From Acidobacteriota bacterium (GTDB lineage Bacteria > Acidobacteriota > Thermoanaerobaculia > Thermoanaerobaculales > Sulfomarinibacteraceae), in contig JAJDNM010000023.1 of assembly GCA_022340665.1 (NCBI GenBank), forward strand, positions 1-37,457: a DNA stretch of 37,457 nt, in the 5' to 3' direction. The notes under the pieces are model-generated. The model ran no database searches. It saw nothing but the letters and a program-made list of their open reading frames with translations, and had not been told where the DNA came from. How positions within the stretch are numbered: position 1 is the first letter of the stretch; the number at the start of each line of letters is the position of its first letter. Shown here piece by piece: positions 1 through 8,562 of this stretch. Made by a program: the position numbers and the translations under genes.

Positions 1-157
1 CGACGACGACAATCAGCTCGATGAGAGTAAATCCCGCCGCTGGCGAATTCTGAATTCTGAATTCTGAATTCTGAATGCCGCGACGAGGGTTCGCCCCGAA
101 GGTGCCAGGGGGGCGGGCGGGAATTCCCAATTCCGAATTCCTAATTCCAAATTTCAT
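1..157 (-). CDS. Prepilin, type IV pilin/pseudopilin-like (3' part off the window)
   Basis: The reading frame opens with ATG at 157-155, four bases after the stop of the upstream pseudopilin gene, and runs off the window edge at base 1. Residues 42-52 read GFTLIELIVVV, the classic prepilin peptidase site (cleavage after Gly) with Glu at +5 and the start of the hydrophobic assembly helix. The leader before the cleavage site is about 42 residues, far longer than the usual 6-25, because a GAATTC-type tandem repeat tract and a G/C-rich core are read in frame within it. An alternative start is the TTG at residue 10; no ATG or GTG lies closer to the cleavage site. It is co-transcribed with gspG and is presumably another pilin or minor pseudopilin of the same machine. 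The pilin identity is secure; the start codon is not. Confidence 0.75.
   Translation of the reverse strand, partial: MKFGIRNSELGIPARPPGTFGANPRRGIQNSEFRIQNSPAAGFTLIELIVVV
46..150. repeat. GAATTC heptamer tract with G-rich core
   Basis: Four head-to-tail copies of the 7-mer GAATTCT lie at 46-73. They are followed by a G/C-rich core with a G-run at 108-121, then a second degenerate tract of AATTC units at 121-150. Because GAATTC is palindromic, the two tracts are also inverted copies and could pair. The block sits between gspG and the GFTLIE motif of the next prepilin and is translated in frame in the leader. Its layout resembles the blocks near 10.6, 30.5 and 34.3 kb. Confidence 0.8.
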
Positions 158-161
158 TACC

Positions 162-623
162 TCACCAATCCGCATACTTGGTCCCGTCGATCGCGGTTCC
201 TTCAGAACTGGTTCGTACGTCATATACGTTTTCACCACCCCAGCTGGTCGCATCGAGATCGTCCTGGTATGAGCGCAACTCCCAGTCGTCGCGAGTCATC
301 GGGTCGACAGGAATTCTCCGCATGAATCTCATCTTGGTTTCCTGGCCAACGATCTCTATCCCTTCTACCAGCACTTCCAGGCTCTCCGGGTATCCTTCGC
401 CGCCAACGGTGATCGGTATCAACCCCTGGTCCGAGAGCCTCTTGTACTCGTCGATCGCGGTTCTGATTTGCCGCAGCGCCAACCGAAGCTCGGCCTCCTT
501 CTGGCGCTTCACCGTGAATTTCGCGACCGGCATCGCCATCGAGGCGAGGATAGCGATCAGGGCCACAACCATTACCAGTTCGGCGAGGGTAAAACCCAGT
601 GAAGCTCGAGATCTGCGCCTCAC
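162..623 (-). CDS. gspG: GspG-type major pseudopilin
   Basis: This 153-residue protein starts MRRRSRASLG followed by FTLAELVMVV. That is a short basic leader, a prepilin peptidase site after Gly10 and Glu at mature position 5, then a hydrophobic helix to about residue 35. The rest resembles the GspG/PilE-like globular part: an alpha-helical spine (residues 36-65) and a C-terminal region with RIPVDPMTRDDWELRSY, the 'DP.T...W.L' signature common in GspG-type proteins. It would be cleaved and N-methylated by a prepilin peptidase, which is not encoded here, and polymerised in the periplasm. Its ATG overlaps the gspD stop (ATGA). GspG is the best call; a minor pseudopilin is possible. Confidence 0.85.
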   Translation of the reverse strand: MRRRSRASLGFTLAELVMVVALIAILASMAMPVAKFTVKRQKEAELRLALRQIRTAIDEYKRLSDQGLIPITVGGEGYPESLEVLVEGIEIVGQETKMRFMRRIPVDPMTRDDWELRSYQDDLDATSWGGENVYDVRTSSEGTAIDGTKYADW

Positions 624-3043
624 CTTTCCTCCGGAACCCGATCCTCACCGGCAATGAACAGGGAGCCGTCGGACGCCGCCACCGGGACGCGGGTACCGTC
701 GCCGGTCACTGCTCCGCTGGCAGATACGACGAGCGGCACCGGCCCCGAATCAATCGCCTGCACTTTCAGCGCTACGATCGCCTGCCCGCCCTCCACCGCG
801 TTGGCAAATACCAGTTCGAGGTCGATCCAACCTTGCGCCTGATCGATCGAATTTCGCAGGATCTCCGCACCGGGCGCCGGCATGACGTCGTGGACCCAAA
901 CTCTGGACGGATCGTAGGCAATCCCGACCGGTAGCCTGTAGGATCCCGATCCGCCACGAACAACCAGCTGCAGAACAGTCTCCTGACCCGGTATCAGGGA
1001 CACGACCGAAGGCTCGAGGCCCACCAGCAGCGGCGGCAATGACGGGTCGATGTCGCTGGTTGGAACGAAATCGGGCACATCGTCCCAACCGACATCCGTC
1101 GGTGACTCATCCTCATCAAATATGCTCTTTTTTTGCGGTGGCACGAGCTCGGTGCCCTGGTTGGGTGTCTGCTCCTGGGGGCTCACTCGCCGGGGCGCCG
1201 TAGGTCTTCTGGTGCTCGGTGCCCGCTGAGTCGCGCCGCTCTCGTCCGGCCGCACATTTCCTTCGGCTCCGGATCGCTCGTCGAAGGGTCCCCTGGGAGC
1301 GCGCCCCGATTGCACCCTGGGACGCGTGCCCGAGAACGAGATCCGGCTCTCGGTGCCGACCCAGACGGGCGCCAAGTCCTCTTCCTCGATGTCGGGGAAG
1401 CGGATGATCTGAGGCGTCAGGGTGAGCACGAGATCGGTGTTCTTGTCGGTGGTGCTCTCGGATCGGAAGAGACGACCGAGAAATGGTATGTCGCCGAGCA
1501 AGGGCGTCTTGGTCACGCCCGAGCTCTTGTCGCGTCTGATGAGCCCGGCGAGGAGGCTCGTTTCGCCGCTCTTCAGTCGGATGACCGACGTGATCGTGCG
1601 GGTTCCGATAGTGATTGCCTCTGTATCGCCCACGGCGACCGTCTCCCCGACGTTCGAGATTTCCACCTTGAGGTTGAGCGTGATCTCGCGATTGTGGTGG
1701 ACGCGAGGTTCGACCTCGATCTGGATTCCGACGTCCCGGTATTGGAAAGAGGTGATCGGCACCACGCTGCCACCGATGGTGTTGGAGGTATTGAAGCTGG
1801 TGACCGGAATCGGCACCTGGTCGCCGATCATCAGGCTCGCCTTCTCGCCCTCGGTGATCCGAAGCTGCGGCTGGGCCAGGACCTGCGCCTCGCCGGAAGA
1901 CTTGGCGAGGTTGATCAGGATCGAAGGCACGTTGATGTACCACATTCCCCGGGTGATGTTCTGGTAGTCGTCCAGGCCAACGCTTCCTTCCGGCGCACTG
2001 GGGTTGGTGTTGATGTCGGCCGGATCGAATCCGAGGTTGAAGCTGTAGGTCGACAGCGCCGTTCCGATGTCCGAATTCTTGGAGGTCGTGACGATCAGGA
2101 TCTCCACATCGACCAACACCTCGGCCTTCGCCTTGTCGTTGATGCGGATGAGCTTTTCAGCGATGGCCACCTTGTCCGCGGTATCGCGCAAGGTGATCGC
2201 GTTGAGCTGCTCGTTGGTCGAGAGTCGACGCGCCTCGATCAGAGATCGCAGTAGCTTGTCGACCTCTTTCACATCCGCGTTCGAGAGGAAGAACGTCTTG
2301 ATGACCAGGTCCTCGTAATCGCGGCGGTTCTGGGGAGTGTCCTCGGCGATGATGATGGAGTTCTCGTCGAGGACCTTGTAGAAATGCCCGGCCGCCTGCA
2401 TCACCATTTCGAGCGCCTGCTCCGCGGTGAGTTCGCGTAGCTCGATGGCGAGCTTGTCATCCTTGAGCTTGGGGTCGAAGAGGGTGTTGAATCCGTAGGC
2501 TTTACCGATCGCGTCATAAATCTCCTTGACCGATTTTGGCCGTGGAAAGTTGAGTGTGATCGGCTCCTTGGACAGCGGATCGAGGACCGGCGGTTTGACC
2601 TTCGCCTGCCGTGCCTCCCTCTTCATCTCCTCCAGCCGGCGCGCGCCCTCCGGCGTCGACAGCAGTTCCATGTCCCTCATGACATCGTTCAACACCTGCT
2701 CGGCATATTGGTTGGCCGGATCAAGCTGGACGGCCATCTGGAGTTCCTTGCGAGCAGCCACGAGGCGGCCCAGCTTCTGAAGCATTACTCCGTTGTCGAA
2801 ATGTTTTTGCGCCGCCTTCTGGCGTGCAAAAACGAGCTGCATCTTGTACTCGACGTTCTCCGGGTCCTCCGCCAGAGCCTGAAGATAGTGGTACACGGCA
2901 GCGTCCCAGTTCTTGTGCTTGAATGCATCCTCACCCTCATCTGCCGTCTTTTTGGCGGTGGTACACCCGATCGACCCGATGATCAGAACGAGTGCGGTCA
3001 GGATCGAAGAGGCCCGAGCGCTAATTTTCAGACAACGGTACAC
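620..3043 (-). CDS. gspD: GspD/PilQ-family secretin lipoprotein with C-terminal cohesin-like domain
   Basis: The protein has 807 residues. A lipoprotein signal ends in GSIGC (lipid-anchored Cys27). Domains in order: TPR-like helices (35-125); a secretin/TonB short N domain (165-235); an N1-like ring domain (245-315); and the secretin beta-barrel domain (about 370-548), with the family features VLAQPQLRITEGEKASLMIG and LLGDIPFLGRLFRS. A Pro/Arg/Gln-rich linker (560-665) follows. Last comes a beta-rich domain (670-800) with a PGQE turn and V-x-L alternation that looks like a cohesin or Ig-like fold. It should form the outer-membrane channel for the pilus/secretion machine. The TPR at the N-terminus may serve in assembly, as pilotin or PilF-like TPR proteins do. 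The fused C-terminal domain is unusual for a secretin; its cohesin resemblance is my inference. Confidence 0.92.
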   Translation of the reverse strand: MYRCLKISARASSILTALVLIIGSIGCTTAKKTADEGEDAFKHKNWDAAVYHYLQALAEDPENVEYKMQLVFARQKAAQKHFDNGVMLQKLGRLVAARKELQMAVQLDPANQYAEQVLNDVMRDMELLSTPEGARRLEEMKREARQAKVKPPVLDPLSKEPITLNFPRPKSVKEIYDAIGKAYGFNTLFDPKLKDDKLAIELRELTAEQALEMVMQAAGHFYKVLDENSIIIAEDTPQNRRDYEDLVIKTFFLSNADVKEVDKLLRSLIEARRLSTNEQLNAITLRDTADKVAIAEKLIRINDKAKAEVLVDVEILIVTTSKNSDIGTALSTYSFNLGFDPADINTNPSAPEGSVGLDDYQNITRGMWYINVPSILINLAKSSGEAQVLAQPQLRITEGEKASLMIGDQVPIPVTSFNTSNTIGGSVVPITSFQYRDVGIQIEVEPRVHHNREITLNLKVEISNVGETVAVGDTEAITIGTRTITSVIRLKSGETSLLAGLIRRDKSSGVTKTPLLGDIPFLGRLFRSESTTDKNTDLVLTLTPQIIRFPDIEEEDLAPVWVGTESRISFSGTRPRVQSGRAPRGPFDERSGAEGNVRPDESGATQRAPSTRRPTAPRRVSPQEQTPNQGTELVPPQKKSIFDEDESPTDVGWDDVPDFVPTSDIDPSLPPLLVGLEPSVVSLIPGQETVLQLVVRGGSGSYRLPVGIAYDPSRVWVHDVMPAPGAEILRNSIDQAQGWIDLELVFANAVEGGQAIVALKVQAIDSGPVPLVVSASGAVTGDGTRVPVAASDGSLFIAGEDRVPEER

Positions 3044-3614
3044 GAGTGTCCTCCGAAGGGGCGTATCCTACGTAGCCGATGACGACCGATTCCAGTCCGA
3101 TCTCACGCACGATGAACAATCCGTCGAGCACAGTTCCGACGATCGCGACGTCGATCTCGTTCGAGCCTGGGCTGTCTCCAGGCTTGCGGAAAGCCGCCAC
3201 GTGGAACTGTTCGGGCCCGAAGAACCCGATGTATTCGCGATCAAACGGCGGTGGCGGTGCCTTGATTTCGCCGTCTTCTCCAACTGCGAGACGTGGCGTC
3301 GGAGTCGGACGTGGTGGCAATGTGGGTCGGGGCATAGCAGTCGGCCGTGGTCTGGCGGTCGGTGTCGGGCGGGCCCGAAACGCGAACGGATTTCCACTTG
3401 ACGGGATAGTCTGACGATCGTGCGAAACGAACGAATCCGTCTCCAGGGGCTCCAGATTCCTGGCCTCGTACTCGAGCGCAGCGGTTCTGGAGACGCCACC
3501 GCCGATGCCGCCCTCGCCGAGGAAGCGGATCATCGCCACGACCACAACAACTGCCAGGATGGTCAGCAGAATTGCCAGCCGCAGCCGTTCGTTGGCCATT
3601 TTTGCGTCAGCCAT
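3021..3614 (-). CDS. PilP/GspC-like inner-membrane linker protein
   Basis: This 197-residue protein has one N-terminal membrane segment (about residues 12-31), then a long low-complexity Pro-Arg-Thr spacer (about 78-110, repeated PRPT units). A small C-terminal beta-rich domain (130-197) has the pattern FGPEQFHVAAF and VAIVGTVLDGLFIVREIG, typical of PilP and of the GspC homology region that contacts secretin N0. It would link the inner-membrane PilN/O complex to the secretin. It overlaps the downstream gspD start by 23 bp and the upstream pilO stop by 8 bp. The ATG at 3614 is used here; an in-frame ATG five codons on is an alternative. The family call rests on layout and position between pilO and gspD. 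Confidence 0.7.
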   Translation of the reverse strand: MADAKMANERLRLAILLTILAVVVVVAMIRFLGEGGIGGGVSRTAALEYEARNLEPLETDSFVSHDRQTIPSSGNPFAFRARPTPTARPRPTAMPRPTLPPRPTPTPRLAVGEDGEIKAPPPPFDREYIGFFGPEQFHVAAFRKPGDSPGSNEIDVAIVGTVLDGLFIVREIGLESVVIGYVGYAPSEDTRVPLSEN

Positions 3615-4233
3615 CGCTGGTCTCAGCGGCGGCCGAAATGCCGCCTGTCAACTGGCGAAGCCGACCTGCATCCGCCTCGGCCAGAAACGTCGCAATATTG
3701 ACCTGGATCTTCAGGTCGCGACTCAAGGGATCTTCGTCCCCGGCGAGATTCAGGTCTTCTATCACCAGGAATTCGGGGCTCGATTGGAGAGCTGCCAACA
3801 TCTGTCTGATCTGCGGATACTCCGCGTCGACGCCGAACCGAATTCCGAAGCGGATAAAACCCGTCTTTTGATCCTCTTTTGCGGTGTACGTGAATGTGCC
3901 CGGAAGCAGTCCGGCATCTCGAGTCGCAGAGCCGACTGCGCGAAGGATTCGGGTCAACCGCTCATCCAGGTTTCCGTACACCTCATGGTAGAGCCGGTCG
4001 AACTGACGGTTGATTTCCTCAACATCCCGGCGGTCCGACTCCGCCGCCGCCTCGATCTTTTCGAGGCGCGCGATCTCCCGCTCGAGCTCTTCGACCTGGT
4101 TTCGAATCTGGGCGCGCCGCCCCCCAGATTCGGACGTTTGCCACACGTAGAAGGTCGCCGCCACCACGCACAGCAGCACCGCAGGCAGCCACACCGCCAG
4201 CAGGCGACGCCACGGGCGGATGTCGATGGTCAT
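3607..4233 (-). CDS. pilO: PilO/GspM-like inner-membrane assembly protein
   Basis: This 208-residue protein has a short cytoplasmic N-terminus, one membrane helix (about 10-31), a periplasmic coiled coil rich in Glu/Arg heptads (about 38-80), and a ferredoxin-like domain (about 90-190). This is the architecture of PilO and GspM. In type IV pili PilO heterodimerises with PilN and couples PilM and the ATPase to the periplasmic parts. The gene overlaps pilN upstream by 4 bp (ATGA) and the PilP-like gene downstream by 8 bp. Sequence conservation in this family is low, so the call relies on architecture and order M-N-O-P. Confidence 0.75.
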   Translation of the reverse strand: MTIDIRPWRRLLAVWLPAVLLCVVAATFYVWQTSESGGRRAQIRNQVEELEREIARLEKIEAAAESDRRDVEEINRQFDRLYHEVYGNLDERLTRILRAVGSATRDAGLLPGTFTYTAKEDQKTGFIRFGIRFGVDAEYPQIRQMLAALQSSPEFLVIEDLNLAGDEDPLSRDLKIQVNIATFLAEADAGRLRQLTGGISAAAETSDG

Positions 4234-4799
4234 GGCGCCTCCGGTACCGGGTGATAATTCACCCGCAAATTCATGGCATAGTCCGCGGAGGTTTCCTCAG
4301 GCGATGCCTCCATCGACGGCGTCGGATCCGAAAACCGAGGATCAGCAATCAGATTATCCAGCAACTGCAACATTGCTTCGCGGTTGTGCGCGACCAGCGC
4401 CAAAGACAGCGTCACCTCGTCTGTACCGACGCCCGGTGAGATTCGTGTCAAGCGCACGTCGTACGGCATGATCCGCTCGATGTCATCGAGCATTTCCAGC
4501 CAGGAGAAGGAATGCTCACGGAGAATCAGATTCGTGGCTTCGACACGGTGCGTGAGCGACCGCCACGGCAGCCTTTCCAGGGCTGCCACATCTTTCCGGA
4601 CCTGTGTCTCGAGAAGCTCATGACGCGCGAGCAGCGCGTCTCGGCGTGCCATATCGTCGTCGAGCGCACGATCCGCAACCAAGAACAACCGCAAATCAGC
4701 GGCCAGCAGAATTGCCGCCGCCACTCCTGCGATGGCGGTCACGATCCAAACCGGCCGTGTATTGAGAAAAGGCCGCGTCGCGAGGTTTGGCGTGATCAC
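4230..4799 (-). CDS. pilN: PilN-like inner-membrane assembly protein
   Basis: The best start is the GTG at 4799, which overlaps the pilM stop (GTGA) and has a GGGGAGG ribosome site just upstream. This gives 189 residues beginning MITPNLATRPF; a longer frame to 4880 is just overlap with pilM. 'NLATRPF' near the N-terminus is the PilN motif that docks into the groove of PilM. A membrane helix follows (about 16-38), then a coiled coil and a ferredoxin-like periplasmic domain. PilN binds PilM in the cytoplasm and PilO in the membrane. Confidence 0.8.
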   Translation of the reverse strand: MITPNLATRPFLNTRPVWIVTAIAGVAAAILLAADLRLFLVADRALDDDMARRDALLARHELLETQVRKDVAALERLPWRSLTHRVEATNLILREHSFSWLEMLDDIERIMPYDVRLTRISPGVGTDEVTLSLALVAHNREAMLQLLDNLIADPRFSDPTPSMEASPEETSADYAMNLRVNYHPVPEAP

Positions 4800-5713
4800 C
4801 GTACCTCCCCTGACACGACTGCGAGAGCCGGCTCCAGTCTCGCCCACCCAATCCGTTCGACCACTGTCGTCGGGCCACACGGCGGTCGGGCCTGCTCGGG
4901 GGCCGGCGCCAGACCATCCTGCCGGTTCATCCAGCCGCGAAGCACCGCGTCGATTTCAGGGCGCTCGCAGCTCAACTTCACACCGATCTCGTCGTCAACC
5001 CCCAAGGCGTCGCGGATGAATCCGAGGGTCATTGCCGCCTCACGGACAACGGCCGTGCCATCCCCGTTGCCGGCAGGCAGGGGCTTCGTGCGCAAAAGCT
5101 GTGGCACTCCACCGATCAGGAACAGCAGCGACAAGCAACCTTCCTCGTGTTGAACCAAAAGAAATGGCGGAGCATCTCCGGAGAGTCGAGGAACGAGGGC
5201 GAAGAGTCGGGTCGTGACGAGTCCGACTTCGACGCCGATTTCGGAGAAACAGGCCTCGACGCTCGCTATCGCTCGTTCGATGCCAGCCATGACCAGCAGC
5301 CGTCGTCGCCCGTCGGCCTCGGGCAAGCGCACGATCGAGACACGAAGTTCTGCAGGTGGTACCGGCAGAAGTTTCTTGAGCCGCCATCTCACGACGTCGA
5401 GAAGCTCCTCCTCCCGTCGCGGCAATTTGTCGACTTCAAGCATGAAACTTCGTAGCCAACCGGTTGGCACGACCACAGCCGCCGTCCGCGCACCTTCGGC
5501 TGCTCCTTTGAGCTTGGCCAGCCTTGGGGTCACGACCTGACTCCGAACTGACTGAAGACCGACCGGCCCGACCTCTACACCGCCGCCCGGAACATCCTCC
5601 GCTGCGCAGTGCACCTCCTGGGTCTTCGTCCGATGGGCGATCGCCACCAAACCTGGATCGAACGCCCAGCTGGTCGACGGCGGCGGACTGGTGACCAGAC
5701 GATCCCAGTTCAT
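4796..5713 (-). CDS. pilM: PilM/GspL-like actin-fold assembly protein
   Basis: This 305-residue soluble protein has no signal or membrane segment. The sequence TAAVVVPTGWLRSFMLEVDKLP and the following WRLKKLLPVPPAEL stretch match the conserved early region of PilM, the FtsA/actin-like cytoplasmic member of the type IV pilus assembly complex (related to the GspL cytoplasmic domain). It should recruit PilN through that protein's N-terminal peptide. The start ATG overlaps the gspE stop (ATGA), and its own stop overlaps the pilN GTG, which implies tight translational coupling. It is shorter than typical PilM (about 350) and its nucleotide-binding loops are poorly conserved. Confidence 0.75.
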   Translation of the reverse strand: MNWDRLVTSPPPSTSWAFDPGLVAIAHRTKTQEVHCAAEDVPGGGVEVGPVGLQSVRSQVVTPRLAKLKGAAEGARTAAVVVPTGWLRSFMLEVDKLPRREEELLDVVRWRLKKLLPVPPAELRVSIVRLPEADGRRRLLVMAGIERAIASVEACFSEIGVEVGLVTTRLFALVPRLSGDAPPFLLVQHEEGCLSLLFLIGGVPQLLRTKPLPAGNGDGTAVVREAAMTLGFIRDALGVDDEIGVKLSCERPEIDAVLRGWMNRQDGLAPAPEQARPPCGPTTVVERIGWARLEPALAVVSGEVR

Positions 5714-7347
5714 TCGACGAACGTCACCTTGTTGACGTCATGAAGGGAGGTTTCACCGGCAAAGACCTTCTGCAAGGCTGACTCGCGAAGGAACCTCATG
5801 CCCTCCGCCTTGGCCGCCCGTTTGATCTCAGCTGCAGCCCGACGATCGAGAATCAGCTGGCGAATATTGTCCGAGAGATTCAGAAGCTCGGCGATCGCCA
5901 GCCGGCCCCGATAGCCGGTCCCGTTGCATTCGATGCAACCACCACCCTCGAAGAATGTGAAGTCGCGATACCGATCCGGATCGAGTCCGGAATCCTCGAG
6001 CATGGTGTCGGAAATCTGCACCGGCCGCTTGCAGTGCAGACAGATGCGACGAACCAGACGTTGGGCAAGTACGCAATTGAGGGCAGCTACGAAGTTGTAG
6101 AGATCGACGTTCATGTTGAGGAAGCGGCCGATGACATCGACCACGTTGTTCGCATGAACTGTCGTGAATACCAGGTGCCCGGTCAGGGCCGACTGTACGG
6201 CAATCTGCGCAGTTTCCTCGTCCCGAATCTCGCCAACCATCACCTTGTCTGGATCGTGACGCAGAATGGACCGCAGGCCCCGGGCGAAGGTGAGGCCCTT
6301 CTTTTCGTTGACCGGAATCTGGGTGATCCCCTTCAGCTGGTACTCGACCGGGTCCTCGATAGTGACGATCTTGTCCTCGCTCGAACGGATCTCGGACAGG
6401 CAGGCATACAGCGAGGTCGTCTTGCCCGAACCGGTGGGCCCGGTAACCAGGACCATGCCGTACGGCTCGTTGATGAACTTCCTCAGCTGTCGCTTGGTGT
6501 CGTCCTCGAAACCCAGAACGTCGAGGTTGAGAGTCTTGAACTCGGCATTGGTGGACTCTTTGTCGAGGATTCTGATCACGGCGTCCTCACCATGAACAGT
6601 CGGCATGATCGAAACACGGAAATCGATGGTGCGGCCCGAGAATCGGACCTTGAAGCGTCCGTCCTGAGGAATTCGTTTCTCGGCGATATCGAGCTCCGAC
6701 ATAACCTTGATACGGCTGACGATGGTCGAGTGATGCCGCTTGTCGATGGACTTCATGGCCTGGTAAAGGACTCCATCGATGCGGTATTTCACCACGACTT
6801 CACGGTCCTGGGTCTCGATGTGGATATCCGAAGCACGCCGCTGAATGGCGTTGAAGAGAATCGAATCAACCAGTCGAATGATCGGCGACGAATCGGCGGT
6901 GATCCGATCGATGGACAGGACTTCCTCTCCGTCCTCCGCCTCCTGCACCAGCTGCATACTGAAGCCCTCGGTCGCCTCGTCCAATACTCGTTGGGTCGAC
7001 TCAGATTTCTCGAGGATATCGGCGATGCGGTTGGCCGGCGCAACGGTCACCTCGAGCGGCCTCGCCAGTACGAGCTCTACCTCGTTGAGGTTGACCACAT
7101 TGGACGGGTCCGCCATCACCACGTGCAACGTCTCACCCTCCGCCCGCAAGGGCAGGAATTGATAACGCAGCATGACCTCGACAGGAATCGTCCTGAAGAG
7201 TTCAGGGTCAACATGGAACTCGTGCAGCGGGTCGAAAGGAAGGTCGAGGCGGTCGGCCAACGCACGCGCGTTTTTCTCCTCTTCCTGTTCCTCCGTCTGC
7301 TGATCGAGCATGACGAGGTGTTTTTCGAGATTTGGATCAGTCGCCAT
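5710..7347 (-). CDS. gspE: GspE/PilB-type assembly ATPase
   Basis: This 545-residue hexameric ATPase drives extension of the pilus or pseudopilus from the cytoplasmic face. The N-terminal domain (about 30-120) is MshEN/GspE_N-like. The catalytic domain has the Walker A motif GPTGSGKT (303-310), an Asp box around GRFKVRFSGRTIDFRVS, a Walker B region KVMVGEIRDEET (368-379), and a His box near TTVHANN. A tetra-Cys zinc site (Cys436, Cys439, Cys471, Cys474) is of the GspE/PilB type and absent from retraction ATPases such as PilT. It lies 6 bp after gspF and overlaps pilM. No retraction ATPase is visible in the window. Confidence 0.96.
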   Translation of the reverse strand: MATDPNLEKHLVMLDQQTEEQEEEKNARALADRLDLPFDPLHEFHVDPELFRTIPVEVMLRYQFLPLRAEGETLHVVMADPSNVVNLNEVELVLARPLEVTVAPANRIADILEKSESTQRVLDEATEGFSMQLVQEAEDGEEVLSIDRITADSSPIIRLVDSILFNAIQRRASDIHIETQDREVVVKYRIDGVLYQAMKSIDKRHHSTIVSRIKVMSELDIAEKRIPQDGRFKVRFSGRTIDFRVSIMPTVHGEDAVIRILDKESTNAEFKTLNLDVLGFEDDTKRQLRKFINEPYGMVLVTGPTGSGKTTSLYACLSEIRSSEDKIVTIEDPVEYQLKGITQIPVNEKKGLTFARGLRSILRHDPDKVMVGEIRDEETAQIAVQSALTGHLVFTTVHANNVVDVIGRFLNMNVDLYNFVAALNCVLAQRLVRRICLHCKRPVQISDTMLEDSGLDPDRYRDFTFFEGGGCIECNGTGYRGRLAIAELLNLSDNIRQLILDRRAAAEIKRAAKAEGMRFLRESALQKVFAGETSLHDVNKVTFVE

Positions 7348-7353
7348 ATTTCC

Positions 7354-8562
7354 TCAGGCAATCCGGGTTACGATCGTGAGCAAAGGATAGTAGACCGCCA
7401 GCAAGAGTCCAGCAACGATCACGCCCATAACGACCAGAATCAAGGGTTCGAAGAGGGTGACGATGCGTCCAAGAGTGAACTCGATCGACTCGTCGAAGAA
7501 ATCCGATGTGTGACTCAACATTTCGGGTAACGCGCCCGTCGATTCCCCGACCCGGATCATCGCCAACGCCAGGTTCGGCAGATATCCCGTGTCGTCAAGA
7601 GCGTCGGACAGCGGCCTCCCCTCCTGTACCTCCTGCACACAATCGAGAAACAGCTCCGAGATATATGCGTTGCTGATCGAGGTCGCAGCCGTTTCCAGGG
7701 CCGGCACCATCGGGGTTCCACCGCCGAGGAGGATCGCCAGCGAGCGACTGAACTGAGAGAGTGCAAAGAGATGCGTGAGCCGACCGAGCAACGGTATCTT
7801 CAGCTTCCAGCGATCGGTGATGAGGCGCCCCGAAGGTGACGTCCGCCAGACCCTTACTGCGTACCAGGCCGCGATCGCCCCACCCACTATCAGAATGAGA
7901 TTGTTGCTCACGAACTCGGCCGATCCGATGACCAGGCGCGTCGGCACCGGCAGCTCTGTTTCGAACTGCAGATAGAACTGTGAAAAACTCGGGATGACAT
8001 AGGTCATGAGAATGGCGACCAGTCCGGTCGCAAGGACCACCAGCACGGCTGGGTAGGTCAGGGCGCCAATGATCTTTTTGCGTACGGCCTCGACCAGCCG
8101 CTGGTACTCGACATATCTTTCGATGACCTGTTCGAGTTCTCCGGTGCGCTCTCCGGCCCGCAACGAGTTTGCGTAGAGCCGCGGGAAGGTGTCGCCAAGT
8201 GCAAGAAACGCATCCGACAGTGCAACTCCGGTCGTCACCTGCTGATGCAGTTTGTCCAACAAGGTCCTGAAGTGAGGATTGGATTGTTGCTCCTTGAGGA
8301 GGTCAAGAGACTGAGCCAACGGCATGCCTGCGTGAAGCAAAGTCTTGAGCTGGGTATTGAAGAGCATGAAGTCCTGCCCACTGACCTTCTCGGAACGCGA
8401 GAAGAACGGCAGTCGAAATCGGGACCGTGCCCCAGCCAGGCTGAATACGTGGAAACCTTCACCCTCGAGTTCACGACGGAGTGCATCTATGGAAGCCGCC
8501 ACCCGCCGCTGCTCCACCAGTGATCCATCTGGGGCGCCGAGCCTACAGACGAACTCGGGCAC
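7354..8562 (-). CDS. gspF: GspF/PilC-type inner-membrane platform protein
   Basis: This 402-residue protein has the two-repeat T2SSF architecture. A cytoplasmic domain with FNTQLKTLLHAGMPLAQSLDLL (around 68-90) is followed by a membrane segment (about 165-190) and a second segment (about 212-232). The second cytoplasmic repeat includes FSRSLAILLGGGTPMVPALE, and a C-terminal membrane helix (about 370-395) ends the protein. It forms the platform rotated or moved by the GspE ATPase. Translation begins with GTG at 8562, directly after the stop of the upstream gene. Confidence 0.95.
   Translation of the reverse strand: MPEFVCRLGAPDGSLVEQRRVAASIDALRRELEGEGFHVFSLAGARSRFRLPFFSRSEKVSGQDFMLFNTQLKTLLHAGMPLAQSLDLLKEQQSNPHFRTLLDKLHQQVTTGVALSDAFLALGDTFPRLYANSLRAGERTGELEQVIERYVEYQRLVEAVRKKIIGALTYPAVLVVLATGLVAILMTYVIPSFSQFYLQFETELPVPTRLVIGSAEFVSNNLILIVGGAIAAWYAVRVWRTSPSGRLITDRWKLKIPLLGRLTHLFALSQFSRSLAILLGGGTPMVPALETAATSISNAYISELFLDCVQEVQEGRPLSDALDDTGYLPNLALAMIRVGESTGALPEMLSHTSDFFDESIEFTLGRIVTLFEPLILVVMGVIVAGLLLAVYYPLLTIVTRIA

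Noticed and set aside
1133-2254. 373-codon open frame on the plus strand
   Set aside because: It is opposite the secretin gene and is a composition artefact.
6034-7530. 498-codon open frame on the plus strand
   Set aside because: It lies opposite gspE and the end of gspF, which carry unmistakable motifs; its own translation has no recognisable domain.
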